A stretch of 64,000 bases of DNA, from NCBI GenBank assembly GCA_965222895.1, contig CBDCVB010000001.1, positions 1,054,001 through 1,118,000 of the forward strand, read 5' to 3'. The DNA comes from Bin87 sp965222895 (GTDB taxonomy: Bacteria; Chloroflexota; Dehalococcoidia; Lucifugimonadales; UBA3495). The position numbers and the translations under genes are program-made. Below are positions 36,882-46,515 of this stretch, piece by piece (the first letter of the stretch is position 1; the number at the start of each line of letters is the position of its first letter). Under the pieces are notes generated by a model. The model was given only the letters and a program-made list of their open reading frames with translations, did not search any database and had not been told where the DNA came from.

Positions 36882-37418
36882 CTACGCGAGGCCGGCGGCC
36901 ACTTGTTGGCCTAGTGCAATCGCTTCGGGAGACCGGGGCTCGGTGGAGATCCAGGACGTTTCGTAGGGAATGGTGCTGTACGGCCTGGTGGCGCGGTAGC
37001 CAGCCTCAGCCGAAGCCTGCTCGGAGAGACGTTTGGTGGTGTACTCCTGGAAGGACTGAATGGTGGTCTCGATTGCTTCGAGCTCCTCTTTCGTAAATAC
37101 GGAAAGATTGGCTTGCCGGTTGGGGCTGACTCTCGTGGTAATGCGCACGATGTTGGCGAGCTGGTCGCATTGGGCGTCGCCGTCGGATGTCATCTGGGCA
37201 AGGGTCTCCGGTAGTTGGGCCGGCAATGGCCCGGGAGACATATGTCGGTAGGTGGCGCCGGTGATGGAACTTCCGGTGCGGCGGTAGGCGGCAGTGTCGG
37301 CAAAATAGAGCAACAGGCCCAGGTGGTCGGTGTCGCAGGGTGCGGGCTTCGGAAAACGGCTGGCGACTTGGAGTACCGTCTCCCGCATCTTGTTGGGGTC
37401 GAATTCGGGGGTATACAT
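36882..37418 (-). CDS. Panacea-domain (DUF4065, SocA-like) antitoxin
   Basis: 178 residues from ATG 37418. GLLLYFADTAAYRRTGSSIT plus GATYRHMSPGPLPAQLPETL fits the Panacea fold (LLYYAD...TG..ITG..Y....GPV), and FTKEELEAIETTIQSFQEYT matches its C-terminal helix. Such proteins neutralise diverse toxins or act as proteolytic adaptors (SocA). No obvious toxin gene adjoins. The nearest partner candidate is the hypothetical at 36403-36768. An upstream extension of the frame to 37679 is unlikely to be coding. Confidence 0.72.
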   Translation of the reverse strand: MYTPEFDPNKMRETVLQVASRFPKPAPCDTDHLGLLLYFADTAAYRRTGSSITGATYRHMSPGPLPAQLPETLAQMTSDGDAQCDQLANIVRITTRVSPNRQANLSVFTKEELEAIETTIQSFQEYTTKRLSEQASAEAGYRATRPYSTIPYETSWISTEPRSPEAIALGQQVAAGLA

Positions 37419-37594
37419 AGATGTTGGTCTTTTCCTTCGCTTTTGTGTGGTTTTGGTCAAGCTGATTTGCGGTAGCGTTGATGGTGAGCCGGATTCACGG
37501 AGGCGAGCTAGGGCGGGTTGAAAAAATGAGCAGGGAGCCCGGAAGTAACAGGTGTGTCGTATAGTTTCCGCCTTACTTGGTGTCTGTGGCGCTC

Positions 37595-38165
37595 CTAACT
37601 CTTTGGTTCTGGGTAATTCACTTGGTACCCGTGGCCGCGTTCTGCGACGGTAGCCTGGTTGGCCTTGACGCTTTTCCATTTTGGGTTGGTCAGGGGAACC
37701 TGCTGGTGGCTGATTGTACCGTAGCCCTGTACCGGGTTTCCTTGATGGACGAACCTGACGTAGTCGCCGGTGGCAACGCCCAGAACGCGCTTGGCGCGCT
37801 TCTGGTGAGCCGGCGTAGGTGTCCTTTTCTGGACGTGCTTGGGTAGCCGGCAGTATTCCTGGTGGCCCGCGCCTTTCGGGGTGCCGTACTGGTCGGGCAC
37901 GATGCGTTGACGGTTGCCGCGGCCTTTGGCGTTGATGGCGATTGGTCCTGTGGGGATATAGCGCAGCTGGGTAGGGCAGCCCGTCATGGCGGTATCCCCG
38001 TGGTGGGACTTCTCCACTGAGCAGAGCCGGCGTCCGGCGGCGGTGCTGGCTGCGCTGTGCTCCACTGCTGTCCAGCCGTCGTTGCGTAGTTCTTGCAGCA
38101 ATCTGGGCAGGATTATGTTCATGTGAGTGGCGTCGGCCAGTTCCATGCCGAGTTTGGCCTCGATC
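37595..38165 (-). pseudogene. iscB: IscB C-terminal fragment
   Basis: AEIEAKLGMELADATHMNII followed by KSHHGDTAMTG matches the RuvC-III region of IscB (ADA..N...; KTHWLDAACVG). TGPIAINAKGRGNRQRI, QYGTPKG and GVATGDYVRFVHQG are its C-terminal domain. The RuvC-I/II, bridge helix and HNH parts and the omega-RNA region, which would lie upstream, have been replaced by the IS630 relic. It is not functional. Confidence 0.6.
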
Positions 38166-38176
38166 TCAGCTAGTAC

Positions 38177-39178
38177 TCAATCAATCTTGAAATTGAAGGG
38201 ATAGAGGCGATGCAGTTTGGCTCGGGCGTCCTGGGTGTTGAACCGCCAGTTGATGGTGGCCCTCGCCGCATTGCGCTCGGCCGCATAGGCGTTGATGGCT
38301 AGCTGCAGGGCAGTCTCGTCGGGATTACGCCCCTGGGACAGGCCCGGGTCAACACGCTGAACTCGATCTCCGCCATGTTCAGCCAACTGGCGTGCTTGGG
38401 CGTGTGGTGAAACTCCAGCCGCTTCACGATGCGCCGGGCTTCGGCGGCGTCGCAGGTCTCATAGAGGGAAGCCATGCGGTGCGTGTTCAAATTGTCCAGA
38501 ACCACCCGCACTACTGGGGCATCGGGGTAAGCCTCATCCACCAGCCAGCGCATCCGGTGGGCGCAGTCTTCCATAGTGCGGCGCTCGGTAATCGCCACGT
38601 GTCGCCAGCCCGCCAGGGGTTCGCAGGTCAGGAAGATGTTGCGCGTACCGGCGCGGCGATATTCGTAATCCTGACGCCGCGGTGGTCCCGGTTGCACTGG
38701 GATGGGCGGCTTGGTGTCGGCCAGCAACTGGGTGGAAGTCTCATCAAAGCAGACCACTGGCCGGTCTGGGTCGTAGGGCTCAGCATGCAAGTCCAGCACG
38801 TCCTCCATCGCCGCCACGAATTCACCGCCTACTTTCGGGATGCACCACTGCTGCTTCCGCCACGGCTGGGGGACGTTTTTTTGAGCCTCAACCGCACCGT
38901 CTCATGGGACAGGGACTCCACCAACCCCAACTCCACCACTCGGTCGGCCAGCAGCTGCAGGGTCCAGTGGTCGTGGCCAGCGGGCGCTGGGCTACACGCC
39001 AAGGCAATCAGGTGGGCTCGCCCTTGTCGTCAAGCTTCCGGTATCGGTTGGCCTGGACCCGATCCTGCAACACGCCATCCAAACCTTCCTCGGCGTACCG
39101 CCTTTTGGCCCGGTACACCGTACCCTTGGACACGTCCAAAGCGGCCGCCACCTGTGGTGCGGTCCATCCCTCAGCAAC
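38177..39178 (-). pseudogene. IS630-family transposase, multiply frameshifted
   Basis: The parts, in order, are KVAEGWTAPQVAAALDVSKG (helix-turn-helix) and HDHWTLQLLADRVVELGLVE in the N-terminal half, then PVVCFDETSTQLLADT and VVRVVLDNLNTHRMASLYE. HHTPKHASWLNMAEIEFSVL and LQLAINAYAAERNAARATIN complete the DDE domain. The frame shifts near 39012, at an A-run near 38882 and near 38345. The 5' end is cut by the next element. All three catalytic residues are still encoded. Confidence 0.85.
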
Positions 39179-39183
39179 TTTAA

Positions 39184-40290
39184 CTGATGTTACGCAGCCT
39201 TGGGGAGTTGGAGTTCGTCAAAGGCCTGGCGAACCGCCTTGAGATATATCCGGGTTCGCAAGGCAAAATGATTCAGCTGGTGGGTCATACTGAGCCATTC
39301 CAAGCGACAGGCCGAGTAGATTGCCATGAAACAGTGGTTGCTTTGAGTTCGGACGGTCTTCCCCGGCGACTTGGCCAGCGCGGCGTTGCCCTTGAGCGTC
39401 TTGTGAAACGTCTCCACTTTCCACCTTTGTTGGTAGATCGTTCTAATGCTCTCGCCTTCACTGTCCAATTCGCTGCAAGCCAGATAGGGAGTCCCAGTGC
39501 TGCCGTCTTTGTTCTTAAAGATCTGGCGCAGCAGCAGGACCGGAAAGTCCAGTCCCCGCAGCCAGCCGCGCACTGGTTGACCTTCCGGCAGGTCCAGCGT
39601 GTCGATCCGGTGAAAGCTGCCCTGAAGTTTCGCTGCATGGCTCAATGCTGCTGTCCGGTTGGATTTGAGCGCGATAATGAACTCCTTGTTCAAGTCCTTG
39701 TGGCTGAAACTCAGGTTTTCTTTGGACGAAAACCAACTGTCGGCCAGCACATAGCGATACTCCAGCTGGTTCTGCTGACACACCTTGAGCATCCGGCGCA
39801 TCAGTTCGTTCTTGGAGACCGCGCTCCTGCGCTTGAGCCGACCGGTGTTCGCATCCTTGAACATATTGGGCTTGCGGATGATTTCGTAGGCCACTGGCAG
39901 CGTTATACTCTGCGCGTGGTAAACGCAGTTGAGGATGCTAATGCCCTTGATGGTTCGGTTCTTGCCGTGATCGAAGTGCCAGGTGACGATCTCGTTCTCG
40001 TCGGTATAGGGCTTTTCCTCAATGGTATCGTCAAATATCAGCGCGCCATTGGGCGGTTCGACCTTTCGCACCATGAGCTTGACCAGCTGCCAGAGGGTCC
40101 TGGAGTCGTAGCCCTCCTGGGACAGCAAGCGGGTTATCCGGTCATGGCTGACTTCCCCTTCCAGCATATTGGACAGGCCGGTGGCTGTCGCCGCCCCAAA
40201 GGAGCTCAGCAGGTAATCGCTATAGAGTTCGGTCAGTTCTTTATTCATGCTTCAAAGATAGCAGTTTCTGCAGCCGGTGCGTAAGGTCAG
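39184..40290 (-). mobile_element. DDE insertion sequence with TTAA flanks
   Basis: The ends CTGATGTTACGCA and, inverted, CTGACCTTACGCA match at 11 of 13. TTAA lies immediately outside both ends (39180-39183, 40291-40294), consistent with a 4-bp target duplication. It separates the IS630 relic from ISAs1 copy 2. Confidence 0.72.
39190..40248 (-). CDS. IS4/IS701-superfamily transposase
   Basis: 352 residues, intact. SDYLLSSFGAATATGLSNML, GALIFDDTIEEKPYTDENEI (first Asp), YRYVLADSWFSSKENL (second Asp) and YQQRWKVETFHKTLKGNAAL (Glu) give the DDE layout of a widespread transposase group. It differs from the other transposases in this window and is likely functional. Confidence 0.88.
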   Translation of the reverse strand: MNKELTELYSDYLLSSFGAATATGLSNMLEGEVSHDRITRLLSQEGYDSRTLWQLVKLMVRKVEPPNGALIFDDTIEEKPYTDENEIVTWHFDHGKNRTIKGISILNCVYHAQSITLPVAYEIIRKPNMFKDANTGRLKRRSAVSKNELMRRMLKVCQQNQLEYRYVLADSWFSSKENLSFSHKDLNKEFIIALKSNRTAALSHAAKLQGSFHRIDTLDLPEGQPVRGWLRGLDFPVLLLRQIFKNKDGSTGTPYLACSELDSEGESIRTIYQQRWKVETFHKTLKGNAALAKSPGKTVRTQSNHCFMAIYSACRLEWLSMTHQLNHFALRTRIYLKAVRQAFDELQLPKAA

Positions 40291-41508
40291 TTAATAACAT
40301 TTTTAGAAATATGCTAACGTGCCGTGATCCGTTGACCGATGTGGAGGCAGGGGACCATGGCACAACCACCCAAGGCAACTATTCTCGATCATTTCGCTGA
40401 GCTGGACGACCCACGGGTGGAACGCACCCGACGCCACCAACTGGTGGACATCCTCGCCATCGCCATTTGCGCCACCATCTGCGGCGCCGATTCTTGGGTC
40501 CATATCGAACTCTTCGGCAAGAGCAAGCTGGCCTGGTTTCAAACCTTCCTGGAATTGCCCAGTGGCATCCCATCCCATGACACCTTCGGCGATGTTTTCG
40601 CCCGGCTGGACCCAGTGCAGTTGCAGAACTGCTTCGTGTCCTGGACCCAGGCCATCGCAGAGCTGCTGCCGGGTGCGGTGGTGGCCATTGACGGGAAGAC
40701 GGCCCGACGGTCGTATGATCGGGCGGGTAACCAGGGGGCCATACACCTGGTCAGCGCCTGGGCCACGCGGAACGCCCTGACTTTGGGCCAGGTCAAGACT
40801 GCAGAGCAGTCCAATGAGATCACCGCCATTCCCCAACTGCTGGAGATGCTGGAGTTGCACGACTGCATCGTAACCATCGACGCTATGGGATGCCAGCGGG
40901 AGATCGCCGAGCAGATCACCGACGGTGGAGCCGACTACGTGCTCGCGGTGAAGGAGAACCAGGGTCAGCTCTATGAGGGCATCCGAGACCTGTTCGAGGG
41001 GGCCGAGGCGTTGGGTTTTGACGGTGTGCCCTATGACTATGCTCAAACCGTGGACAAGGGACACGGACGAGTGGAACGGCGGGAATGCTGGACCATCACG
41101 GAGGCAGACTGCCTGGACTATCTGGACCCCCAGGGTCAATGGCCGCAACTGAAGGCGGCGGTTAGAGTGGTGGGCCACCGTCAAACCGGAGCGGGCGGCA
41201 TCAGCCATCCCCGCTACTACATCAGCAGCCGGGCGGCCCCAGCGGAACAACTGCTGGCTGCCGTCAGGAGCCACTGGAGCATCGAAAACTCACTGCACTG
41301 GACGTTGGACGTAACCTTTCGCGAAGACCAGTGTCGAGTGCGCAAGGATCACGGACCACAGAACCTGGCCACACTGAGGCAGATTGGACACAACTTGTTG
41401 AAGAACGAAAGAACCTTGAAAGTGGGCATCCAAGGCAAGCGGCTCAACGCCGGATGGAATCAGGACTATCTGCGCAAAGTCCTCCTCGGATAAGACGCGA
41501 TTGCCCTG
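40291..41508 (+). mobile_element. ISAs1-family insertion sequence, copy 2, left repeat lost
   Basis: Nearly identical to copy 1 from TTAATAAC onwards and ends at the same GATTGCCCTG. The left terminal CAGGGCAATCGAGTC of copy 1 is absent. The sequence before TTAATAAC belongs to the neighbouring DDE element, so this copy should be unable to move with its own ends. Confidence 0.85.
40357..41493 (+). CDS. ISAs1-family transposase, copy 2
   Basis: Same start and motifs as copy 1, with five substitutions: Gln for Lys in RRHQLVD, Phe for Cys in HDTFGD, Gln for Pro in LGQVK, Met for Leu in LLEMLEL, and Glu for Ala in DLFEGAE. The catalytic residues are intact. It could supply transposase in trans for copy 1. 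Confidence 0.92.
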   Translation: MAQPPKATILDHFAELDDPRVERTRRHQLVDILAIAICATICGADSWVHIELFGKSKLAWFQTFLELPSGIPSHDTFGDVFARLDPVQLQNCFVSWTQAIAELLPGAVVAIDGKTARRSYDRAGNQGAIHLVSAWATRNALTLGQVKTAEQSNEITAIPQLLEMLELHDCIVTIDAMGCQREIAEQITDGGADYVLAVKENQGQLYEGIRDLFEGAEALGFDGVPYDYAQTVDKGHGRVERRECWTITEADCLDYLDPQGQWPQLKAAVRVVGHRQTGAGGISHPRYYISSRAAPAEQLLAAVRSHWSIENSLHWTLDVTFREDQCRVRKDHGPQNLATLRQIGHNLLKNERTLKVGIQGKRLNAGWNQDYLRKVLLG

Positions 41509-41623
41509 TGGCATCAGATCGATACGAGCCGGAATAACCGGCCACCGTGATACAATGATTTGACGCCCGGCGGGTACGGCTGGCAGTGCCCGGCCCGCCA
41601 ACTTTGCCTCCGGGGACGATGAG

Positions 41624-42097
41624 ATGAGCGAAGTGCCAAACAACCCCAATCCTGACCCCGCCGACCCCGACTGGTCTGTCTACGCGCTTCCCGAGGAAGG
41701 GGTGGCCGACCTTACCGACCGGCTGACCGAGTTTCTGCCGGAGCAGGAAGGCGAAAACCTGCCGCTGATTGTTGGGCAGGTGCTGGATGATTTCATCGAC
41801 CAGGCCGGGGCATTGCCGGAAAACCTGCGCGATGAAGACGCCCACGCGATGATTTGCCAGATGCAGATGGCCGTTACGCTCGCCTACCAACTCGGACGCC
41901 TTGAGGCGGGGTCACCCGATATGGTGCGTCGGTTCATTCTGGAAGCCATCCAGAAGTGGGAGGCCAAACCACTGCCGGATTCGCTCGATTTTGTCGAAGC
42001 GGATTTCCGCAAGCCGAAAGAACTGGTCCTGCCCCGCTTGCGTCGCTGGTGGCAGGAGAATCTCAGCTCCGAAGATTACTACTGGGACGAGGAATAG
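41624..42097 (+). CDS. Hypothetical acidic protein
   Basis: 157 residues, pI clearly acidic, no membrane segment, no family recognised. The N-terminus is Pro/Asp-rich and the rest helical (VADLTDRLTEFLPEQEGENL; LRRWWQENLSSEDYYWDEE at the end). GGGGA precedes ATG 41624. It lies 54 bases upstream of the amidohydrolase on the same strand, probably in one operon. Confidence 0.65.
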   Translation: MSEVPNNPNPDPADPDWSVYALPEEGVADLTDRLTEFLPEQEGENLPLIVGQVLDDFIDQAGALPENLRDEDAHAMICQMQMAVTLAYQLGRLEAGSPDMVRRFILEAIQKWEAKPLPDSLDFVEADFRKPKELVLPRLRRWWQENLSSEDYYWDEE

Positions 42098-42151
42098 ACG
42101 CCGGAACTTGCTGGCCGCACCTCTCCCCGCCATTCTGGAGGGTTTGTTCCG

Positions 42152-43330
42152 ATGACCACCGCAGCGTATGACCTTGTTCTGACCGGCGGCAATCTGCTGG
42201 ATCCGGCGCAGGGTATCAACAACGAACGGCGCGATGTTGCGTTCAAGGATGGCAAGGTCGCCGTCGTAGCCGACAGCATCTCGCCGGACCAGGGCAGCCA
42301 GAGCATTGACGTATCGGGCAAGCTGATTACCCCGGGTCTCATCGACCTGCACGGCCACTTCTATCACGGGGCCAGCAGCACCGCGGTGCATGCCGACCAG
42401 ACCTGCCTGAGCAGCGGCACCACCACTGGCGTGGACGCTGGCAGCTCCGGTTTCCTGAACTACGGCGCCATGCGGGACTATGTGTTCCCGGCGCACCGCA
42501 CCCGCCTCCTCGCCTTCCTGCACATCGGCGCCGTGGGCCTGTCGGCCAACCGCGTCCTGGGCGGCGCTCTCCACGACATGCGAATCATCGACGTGGATGA
42601 AACCGTAAAAGCCATCAAGGCCAACTCGGGGTTCGTCTTCGGCGTCAAAGTCCGAATGCACTGGGATGCCGTGGCCCGCTGGAACGCCCATCAGGCCATG
42701 GCCAAGGCGCGAGAGGCGGCCACCGAGGCTGGCGTGAAGCTCATGGTGCACGTCAGCGGCACGCCCATACCGTTGCCGGACGTCCTCGAACACCTGGGAC
42801 CCGGCGACATTTCCACCCACGCCTTCAACGGCAACCCCGAGGGCATCCTGGACGGCGCCGGAAAGATTCGTCCGGAGGTCCGCGCTGCCGTGGATCGGGG
42901 TGTCATTATGGACGTGGCCCACGCCGGCGTGCACTGCGACGTGGAGGTGGCCAAGGCCGCCATGGATCAGGGCGTGATGCCCGACACCATCAGCACCGAC
43001 GTCCACATCGCTCCGGCGGGCCGCACGGTGTACCTGATGAATGATCTGGTGAGCAAGTTTCACGCGATGGGGATGACGCTGTCCGATGCGGTGGCCGCCA
43101 GCACCAGCCGTCCGGCGCAAGTGCTTGGCCTGCAGGACAGCATCGGCTCGCTGGGCGTTGGCATGGAAGGCGACGCCGCGGTATGGGAGCAGCGCCAGGG
43201 CCGTTTCGTCTGGCATGATTCTGCCGGCCACAACGTGGATGGAGCGTTGCGTCTGGACACTTTTGCGACCGTAATGGGCGGCGCCGTGGCTTGGCGCGAG
43301 GGCCGATTAACCCAGATGGGTGAGTGCTAG
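42152..43330 (+). CDS. Amidohydrolase/deacetylase-family metal-dependent hydrolase
   Basis: 392 residues of the amidohydrolase superfamily. KLITPGLIDLHGHFYHG has the HxH metal pair, VFGVKVRMHW the likely bridging lysine, LMVHVSG and ISTHAFNG the two further histidines, and DTISTDVH the catalytic aspartate. The closest family type is the dihydroorotase-like deacetylase group that cleaves N-acyl or cyclic amides. The substrate cannot be read from the sequence. Confidence 0.85.
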   Translation: MTTAAYDLVLTGGNLLDPAQGINNERRDVAFKDGKVAVVADSISPDQGSQSIDVSGKLITPGLIDLHGHFYHGASSTAVHADQTCLSSGTTTGVDAGSSGFLNYGAMRDYVFPAHRTRLLAFLHIGAVGLSANRVLGGALHDMRIIDVDETVKAIKANSGFVFGVKVRMHWDAVARWNAHQAMAKAREAATEAGVKLMVHVSGTPIPLPDVLEHLGPGDISTHAFNGNPEGILDGAGKIRPEVRAAVDRGVIMDVAHAGVHCDVEVAKAAMDQGVMPDTISTDVHIAPAGRTVYLMNDLVSKFHAMGMTLSDAVAASTSRPAQVLGLQDSIGSLGVGMEGDAAVWEQRQGRFVWHDSAGHNVDGALRLDTFATVMGGAVAWREGRLTQMGEC

Positions 43331-43381
43331 GCCGGGCGTTATTCCAGGCCACATCGACGTGAACTTGACCACTAACCGTAC

Positions 43382-43834
43382 ATGAACGGAGCCGGGGAGC
43401 AAGCAGTTAATGCTGCGGATAGGGTTTCCATACTCAGCGTACCGGCGGACCGCATCAAGCCGCACTTCTGGACGTTCAGCATTGGACTCACTGCTCACTT
43501 AGCCTTCAACATATACGCCAACATTACCGACGTAACCGACTTGACGTGGCGGAAGTTGCCCTCGGCTATAATCGCAGACACGGTGCCAGCGATCGGTTTT
43601 TGGCTGGTGTTCAGCGCAATCCTGGTGGAGGGTATCAATATGGTGTTCGCAGCAATCTACCGCCAGAAAAATCGCGAGCGGGCAAGGATGGAAGGCCGCG
43701 AAGAGGGCCGCACCGAAAGTGATGCTGCCTGGAGGGAGTGGAACCAGCGGCGACTGGAGGCCGAGAACCGCGGTGAATCTTTTGACGAGCTACCCCCGAA
43801 TTTCAGTGATGGCGGCAGTGGTTCGAGCAGGTGA
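43382..43834 (+). CDS. Hypothetical membrane protein
   Basis: 150 residues with two hydrophobic stretches (about residues 28-46 and 60-84, including IIADTVPAIGFWLVFSAILV) and a basic then acidic coiled-coil tail (RQKNRERARMEGREEGRTES). No family recognised. It is followed by a repeat-rich gap. Confidence 0.6.
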   Translation: MNGAGEQAVNAADRVSILSVPADRIKPHFWTFSIGLTAHLAFNIYANITDVTDLTWRKLPSAIIADTVPAIGFWLVFSAILVEGINMVFAAIYRQKNRERARMEGREEGRTESDAAWREWNQRRLEAENRGESFDELPPNFSDGGSGSSR

Positions 43835-43890
43835 CCCGGGGCATTGCAGTTGGTTCCGGTCAAAAAACGCTGGCCTCCGACTGGTGCTTC

Positions 43891-44032
43891 ATGCGTACCC
43901 ACTTTGTCATTGCGAGAGTAGCGTGGCAATCTCGATGAGGTTGAACACACGTCTGCGAACCGCCATTGCTACTGCGACGAGATTGCCACGTCGCTATGCT
44001 CCTCGCAATGACAGAATAAAGTGGGTACGCAT
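43891..44032. repeat. Full copy of a ~142-bp inverted-repeat element (MITE-like)
   Basis: The outer ends ATGCGTACCCACTTTGTCAT and, inverted, GCGTACCCACTTTATTC enclose TCATTGCGAG...GGCAATCTCG arms and a centre reading TTGAACACACGTCTGCGAAC. Copies of the same design occur at 56325-56459, 56547-56700 and 58180-58340, with half copies at 1396 and 44071. Two arms fold into a long hairpin. No protein is encoded. 44033-44224 holds the second half copy only. Confidence 0.8.
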
Positions 44033-44224
44033 GATGGCCAGAGTAGAGTCTTTCGATTGTGCCCTGATGTCATTGCGAGCGCAGCGCGGCAATCTCGTAG
44101 CCGCATCAACCAACGCTGTCGCCAGCTCACCTTTGACCGCTACGTTCCGATAATCGAAAGGCCTTGCATGAGGGCTGGTGCGCCTTGACGCTGTTTTGGG
44201 TCGGTGTTACCGTGAAGCTCACTT

Positions 44225-45124
44225 ATGAGAATTGGCGAATTTGACATTGCAGAACCTGTTCCCGAGTTGCACGAACCCCACTTGCTGGCGGTTCTGCGAC
44301 CTTGGATTGATGTGGGCAACGTGGGTAGCCTCGCGTTGGGCCGCCTCGAACGTTATCACCGCAGCCACGAGCTGGGTCGTCTTTATAGACCCGGACGTTA
44401 TTACGACTTCACGCGCTATCGCCCCCGCAGCTACCTGGTGGGCGGCAAACGCGAGGTAACGGTACCCAACACCATCATCCGTTACGCCAATCCGGAAAAC
44501 GGCCGGCACCTGCTCACCGCGCACCTGCTGGAGCCTCATCTTTACGGTGAGGATTACTCCGAAGCGTTGCTGGAGATTATCAAGCATTTCGGCGTGAAGC
44601 AGTACGCTCTGGTTGGCGCGATGTACGATATGGTGCCCCACACCCGACCGCTGGTGGTGTCGGGTTCGGGCACCGGCGAAAACGTCGAACGGGATTACGG
44701 CATCGCCAACGCCCAGCCCAGCAACTACGAAGGGCCAACAACCATCACCTATACCGTATCCGAGGCAGCCACCAATATGGGTGTGGAAACTCGGACCTAC
44801 GTGGTTCACCTGCCCCAGTATCTCACCGTAGATGACGACCATCGGGGCGCGGCGCGCCTGGTGCAACTGCTGTGCCGGCTCTATAATCTGCCGGAGTACA
44901 TCGCTCAGGAAGAGCGCGGACAGAAGCAGTATGACGAATTGAGCTCCAGCGACGGGCAAATTCCGGACGGAGACGTTCTGGTTCGCATTGAAGACCTGTA
45001 CGACTCCGAGTATGGAACCGGCGGTGAAGCGCCCACTGAGGGCACACCGCTGCCATCCAGCATCGAAGAGTTTCTGCAGGGTTTGGGCACCAGTCTCGAT
45101 GATGATGATGACGAGCAACGCTAG
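44225..45124 (+). CDS. PAC2-family protein
   Basis: 299 residues. The PAC2 (proteasome assembly chaperone 2-like) fold is indicated by the start EFDIAEPVPELHEPHLLAVL, DVGNVGSLALGRLERYH, VKQYALVGAMYDMVPHTRPL and the central GVETRTYVVHLPQYL. A C-terminal acidic tail ends SLDDDDDEQR. Family members occur in actinobacteria, archaea and Chloroflexota, and their bacterial role is not settled. An equally long antisense frame is rejected because it has no family match. The M20 peptidase gene follows after 27 bases. Confidence 0.8.
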   Translation: MRIGEFDIAEPVPELHEPHLLAVLRPWIDVGNVGSLALGRLERYHRSHELGRLYRPGRYYDFTRYRPRSYLVGGKREVTVPNTIIRYANPENGRHLLTAHLLEPHLYGEDYSEALLEIIKHFGVKQYALVGAMYDMVPHTRPLVVSGSGTGENVERDYGIANAQPSNYEGPTTITYTVSEAATNMGVETRTYVVHLPQYLTVDDDHRGAARLVQLLCRLYNLPEYIAQEERGQKQYDELSSSDGQIPDGDVLVRIEDLYDSEYGTGGEAPTEGTPLPSSIEEFLQGLGTSLDDDDDEQR

Positions 45125-45151
45125 CTAGCACGCACGACAACCGAGGGGTAC

Positions 45152-46483
45152 ATGGCAACCGCTCTCAACGCAACCGGAACCAAACCCCACGTCGCCGACC
45201 TGCTGCAGGCGTTGATTCGGTTCGACACTACCAACCCACCGGGCAACGAACGGGCGTGTGCCCAGTATTGCCTGGAAGTTCTCAACAGCGTTGGCATTGA
45301 CGCCGAGTTGATGGGCAACGATGACAACCGCCCCAACGTCGTAACCCGCATCCGGGGGCGTGGCGACGCACCGCCGTTGCTACTGTACGGCCATATTGAC
45401 GTGGTTCCGACGGTGGCGCAACCTTGGGATGTTCCACCCTTTGAGGGCCGCCGGCAGGATGATTACATTTGGGGACGCGGCGCTCTCGATATGAAGGGCG
45501 GCGTTGCCATGATGATGGACGCGGTAATGCAAGCCCATCTGAACGGCGCCGATCTTCCCGGCGACGTCATTCTGGCGCTGGTTACCGACGAAGAGGCCGG
45601 GGGCAACACCGGCGCGGGCTGGCTGGTGGACGCTCATCCGGAGCATTTCCAGGGTGCGCAGTACGGCATCGGCGAGTTTGGCGGTTTTAGCAAGACCTAT
45701 CGGGGCCGCAAGTTTTACATGGTTCAGGTGGCGGAAAAGCAGGGTTGCCGCGTACAGGCTGTCGCCAAGGGGCCGGGCGGCCACGGCTCGCTGGTGCACC
45801 ACGACACTGCTCCGACGCGTATGTCCCAGTTCCTGGTCAAACTCGACCGCACGCCGCTGCCCTTCCACATACATCCGGTTACGCGGATGATGATTGAAGC
45901 GATGAGCAGCCGGATGGCTCTGCCGGACAGCGCCTTCTTGCGCCTGCTGCTCAACCCGACCTTCACCGGGCGGTTGCTGCGCCGTATGGGGACCATCGGA
46001 CAGGAAATGGAGCCGTTGTTCCGACACACGGCCAACGCCACGGTAATTGCCGGCGGTGAGAAGACCAACGTCATCCCCAGCGAGGTTACCGTCAACCTGG
46101 ATTGCCGGATGCTGCCGGGCTACAGCGCCGAAGACCTGGTTGGCGAATTGCAAGACATCGCCGGCCCGTCCATTGAGTTTGAGGTGCTGCGGTTTGAGCC
46201 TAAACCGTGGGTGTTGAACATGGGCTTGTTCGATACGCTGGCCGGAATTATCGAGGAGCAGGACCCGGAAGGGGTTTCGGTGCCCATGCTGATGCCGGCT
46301 GGCACCGACGGACGGCATTTCGCCCGGCTGGGTATCCAAACCTACGGCTGGATGCCAATGAACCTGCCGGCGAACTTCGACTTCCTCAAAACCATCCACG
46401 CCGCCAACGAACGCATCCCCGTGTCCGCCCTGGAGTTTGGCGCCGAAGCCCTCCACAATCTGCTGCAACGCTTCCACGGGTGA
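45152..46483 (+). CDS. M20-family metallopeptidase (ArgE/DapE-like)
   Basis: 443-residue di-zinc peptidase or deacylase. LLLYGHIDVVP gives the first metal His and the catalytic-site Asp. IWGRGALDMKGGVAMMMDA has the bridging Asp, and LVTDEEAGGNTGAGW has the catalytic Glu pair. GPGGHGSLVHHDTAP and MPAGTDGRHFA add the dimer-domain and final metal histidines. It is probably cotranscribed with the PAC2 gene. The substrate is an N-acylated amino acid or a small peptide; which one is unknown. Confidence 0.9.
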   Translation: MATALNATGTKPHVADLLQALIRFDTTNPPGNERACAQYCLEVLNSVGIDAELMGNDDNRPNVVTRIRGRGDAPPLLLYGHIDVVPTVAQPWDVPPFEGRRQDDYIWGRGALDMKGGVAMMMDAVMQAHLNGADLPGDVILALVTDEEAGGNTGAGWLVDAHPEHFQGAQYGIGEFGGFSKTYRGRKFYMVQVAEKQGCRVQAVAKGPGGHGSLVHHDTAPTRMSQFLVKLDRTPLPFHIHPVTRMMIEAMSSRMALPDSAFLRLLLNPTFTGRLLRRMGTIGQEMEPLFRHTANATVIAGGEKTNVIPSEVTVNLDCRMLPGYSAEDLVGELQDIAGPSIEFEVLRFEPKPWVLNMGLFDTLAGIIEEQDPEGVSVPMLMPAGTDGRHFARLGIQTYGWMPMNLPANFDFLKTIHAANERIPVSALEFGAEALHNLLQRFHG

Positions 46484-46515
46484 GGGTCTGGCCCTTGCAT
46501 TGACTATCCTCTTTC

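Noticed and set aside
41912..43231. 439-residue minus-strand frame opposite the amidohydrolase
   Set aside because: No domain, and it covers parts of two plus-strand genes. The metal-site motifs are on the plus strand.
44219..45118. 299-residue minus-strand frame opposite the PAC2 gene
   Set aside because: Equal length is coincidental. The plus strand encodes a recognisable PAC2 protein with a proper start and operon partner.
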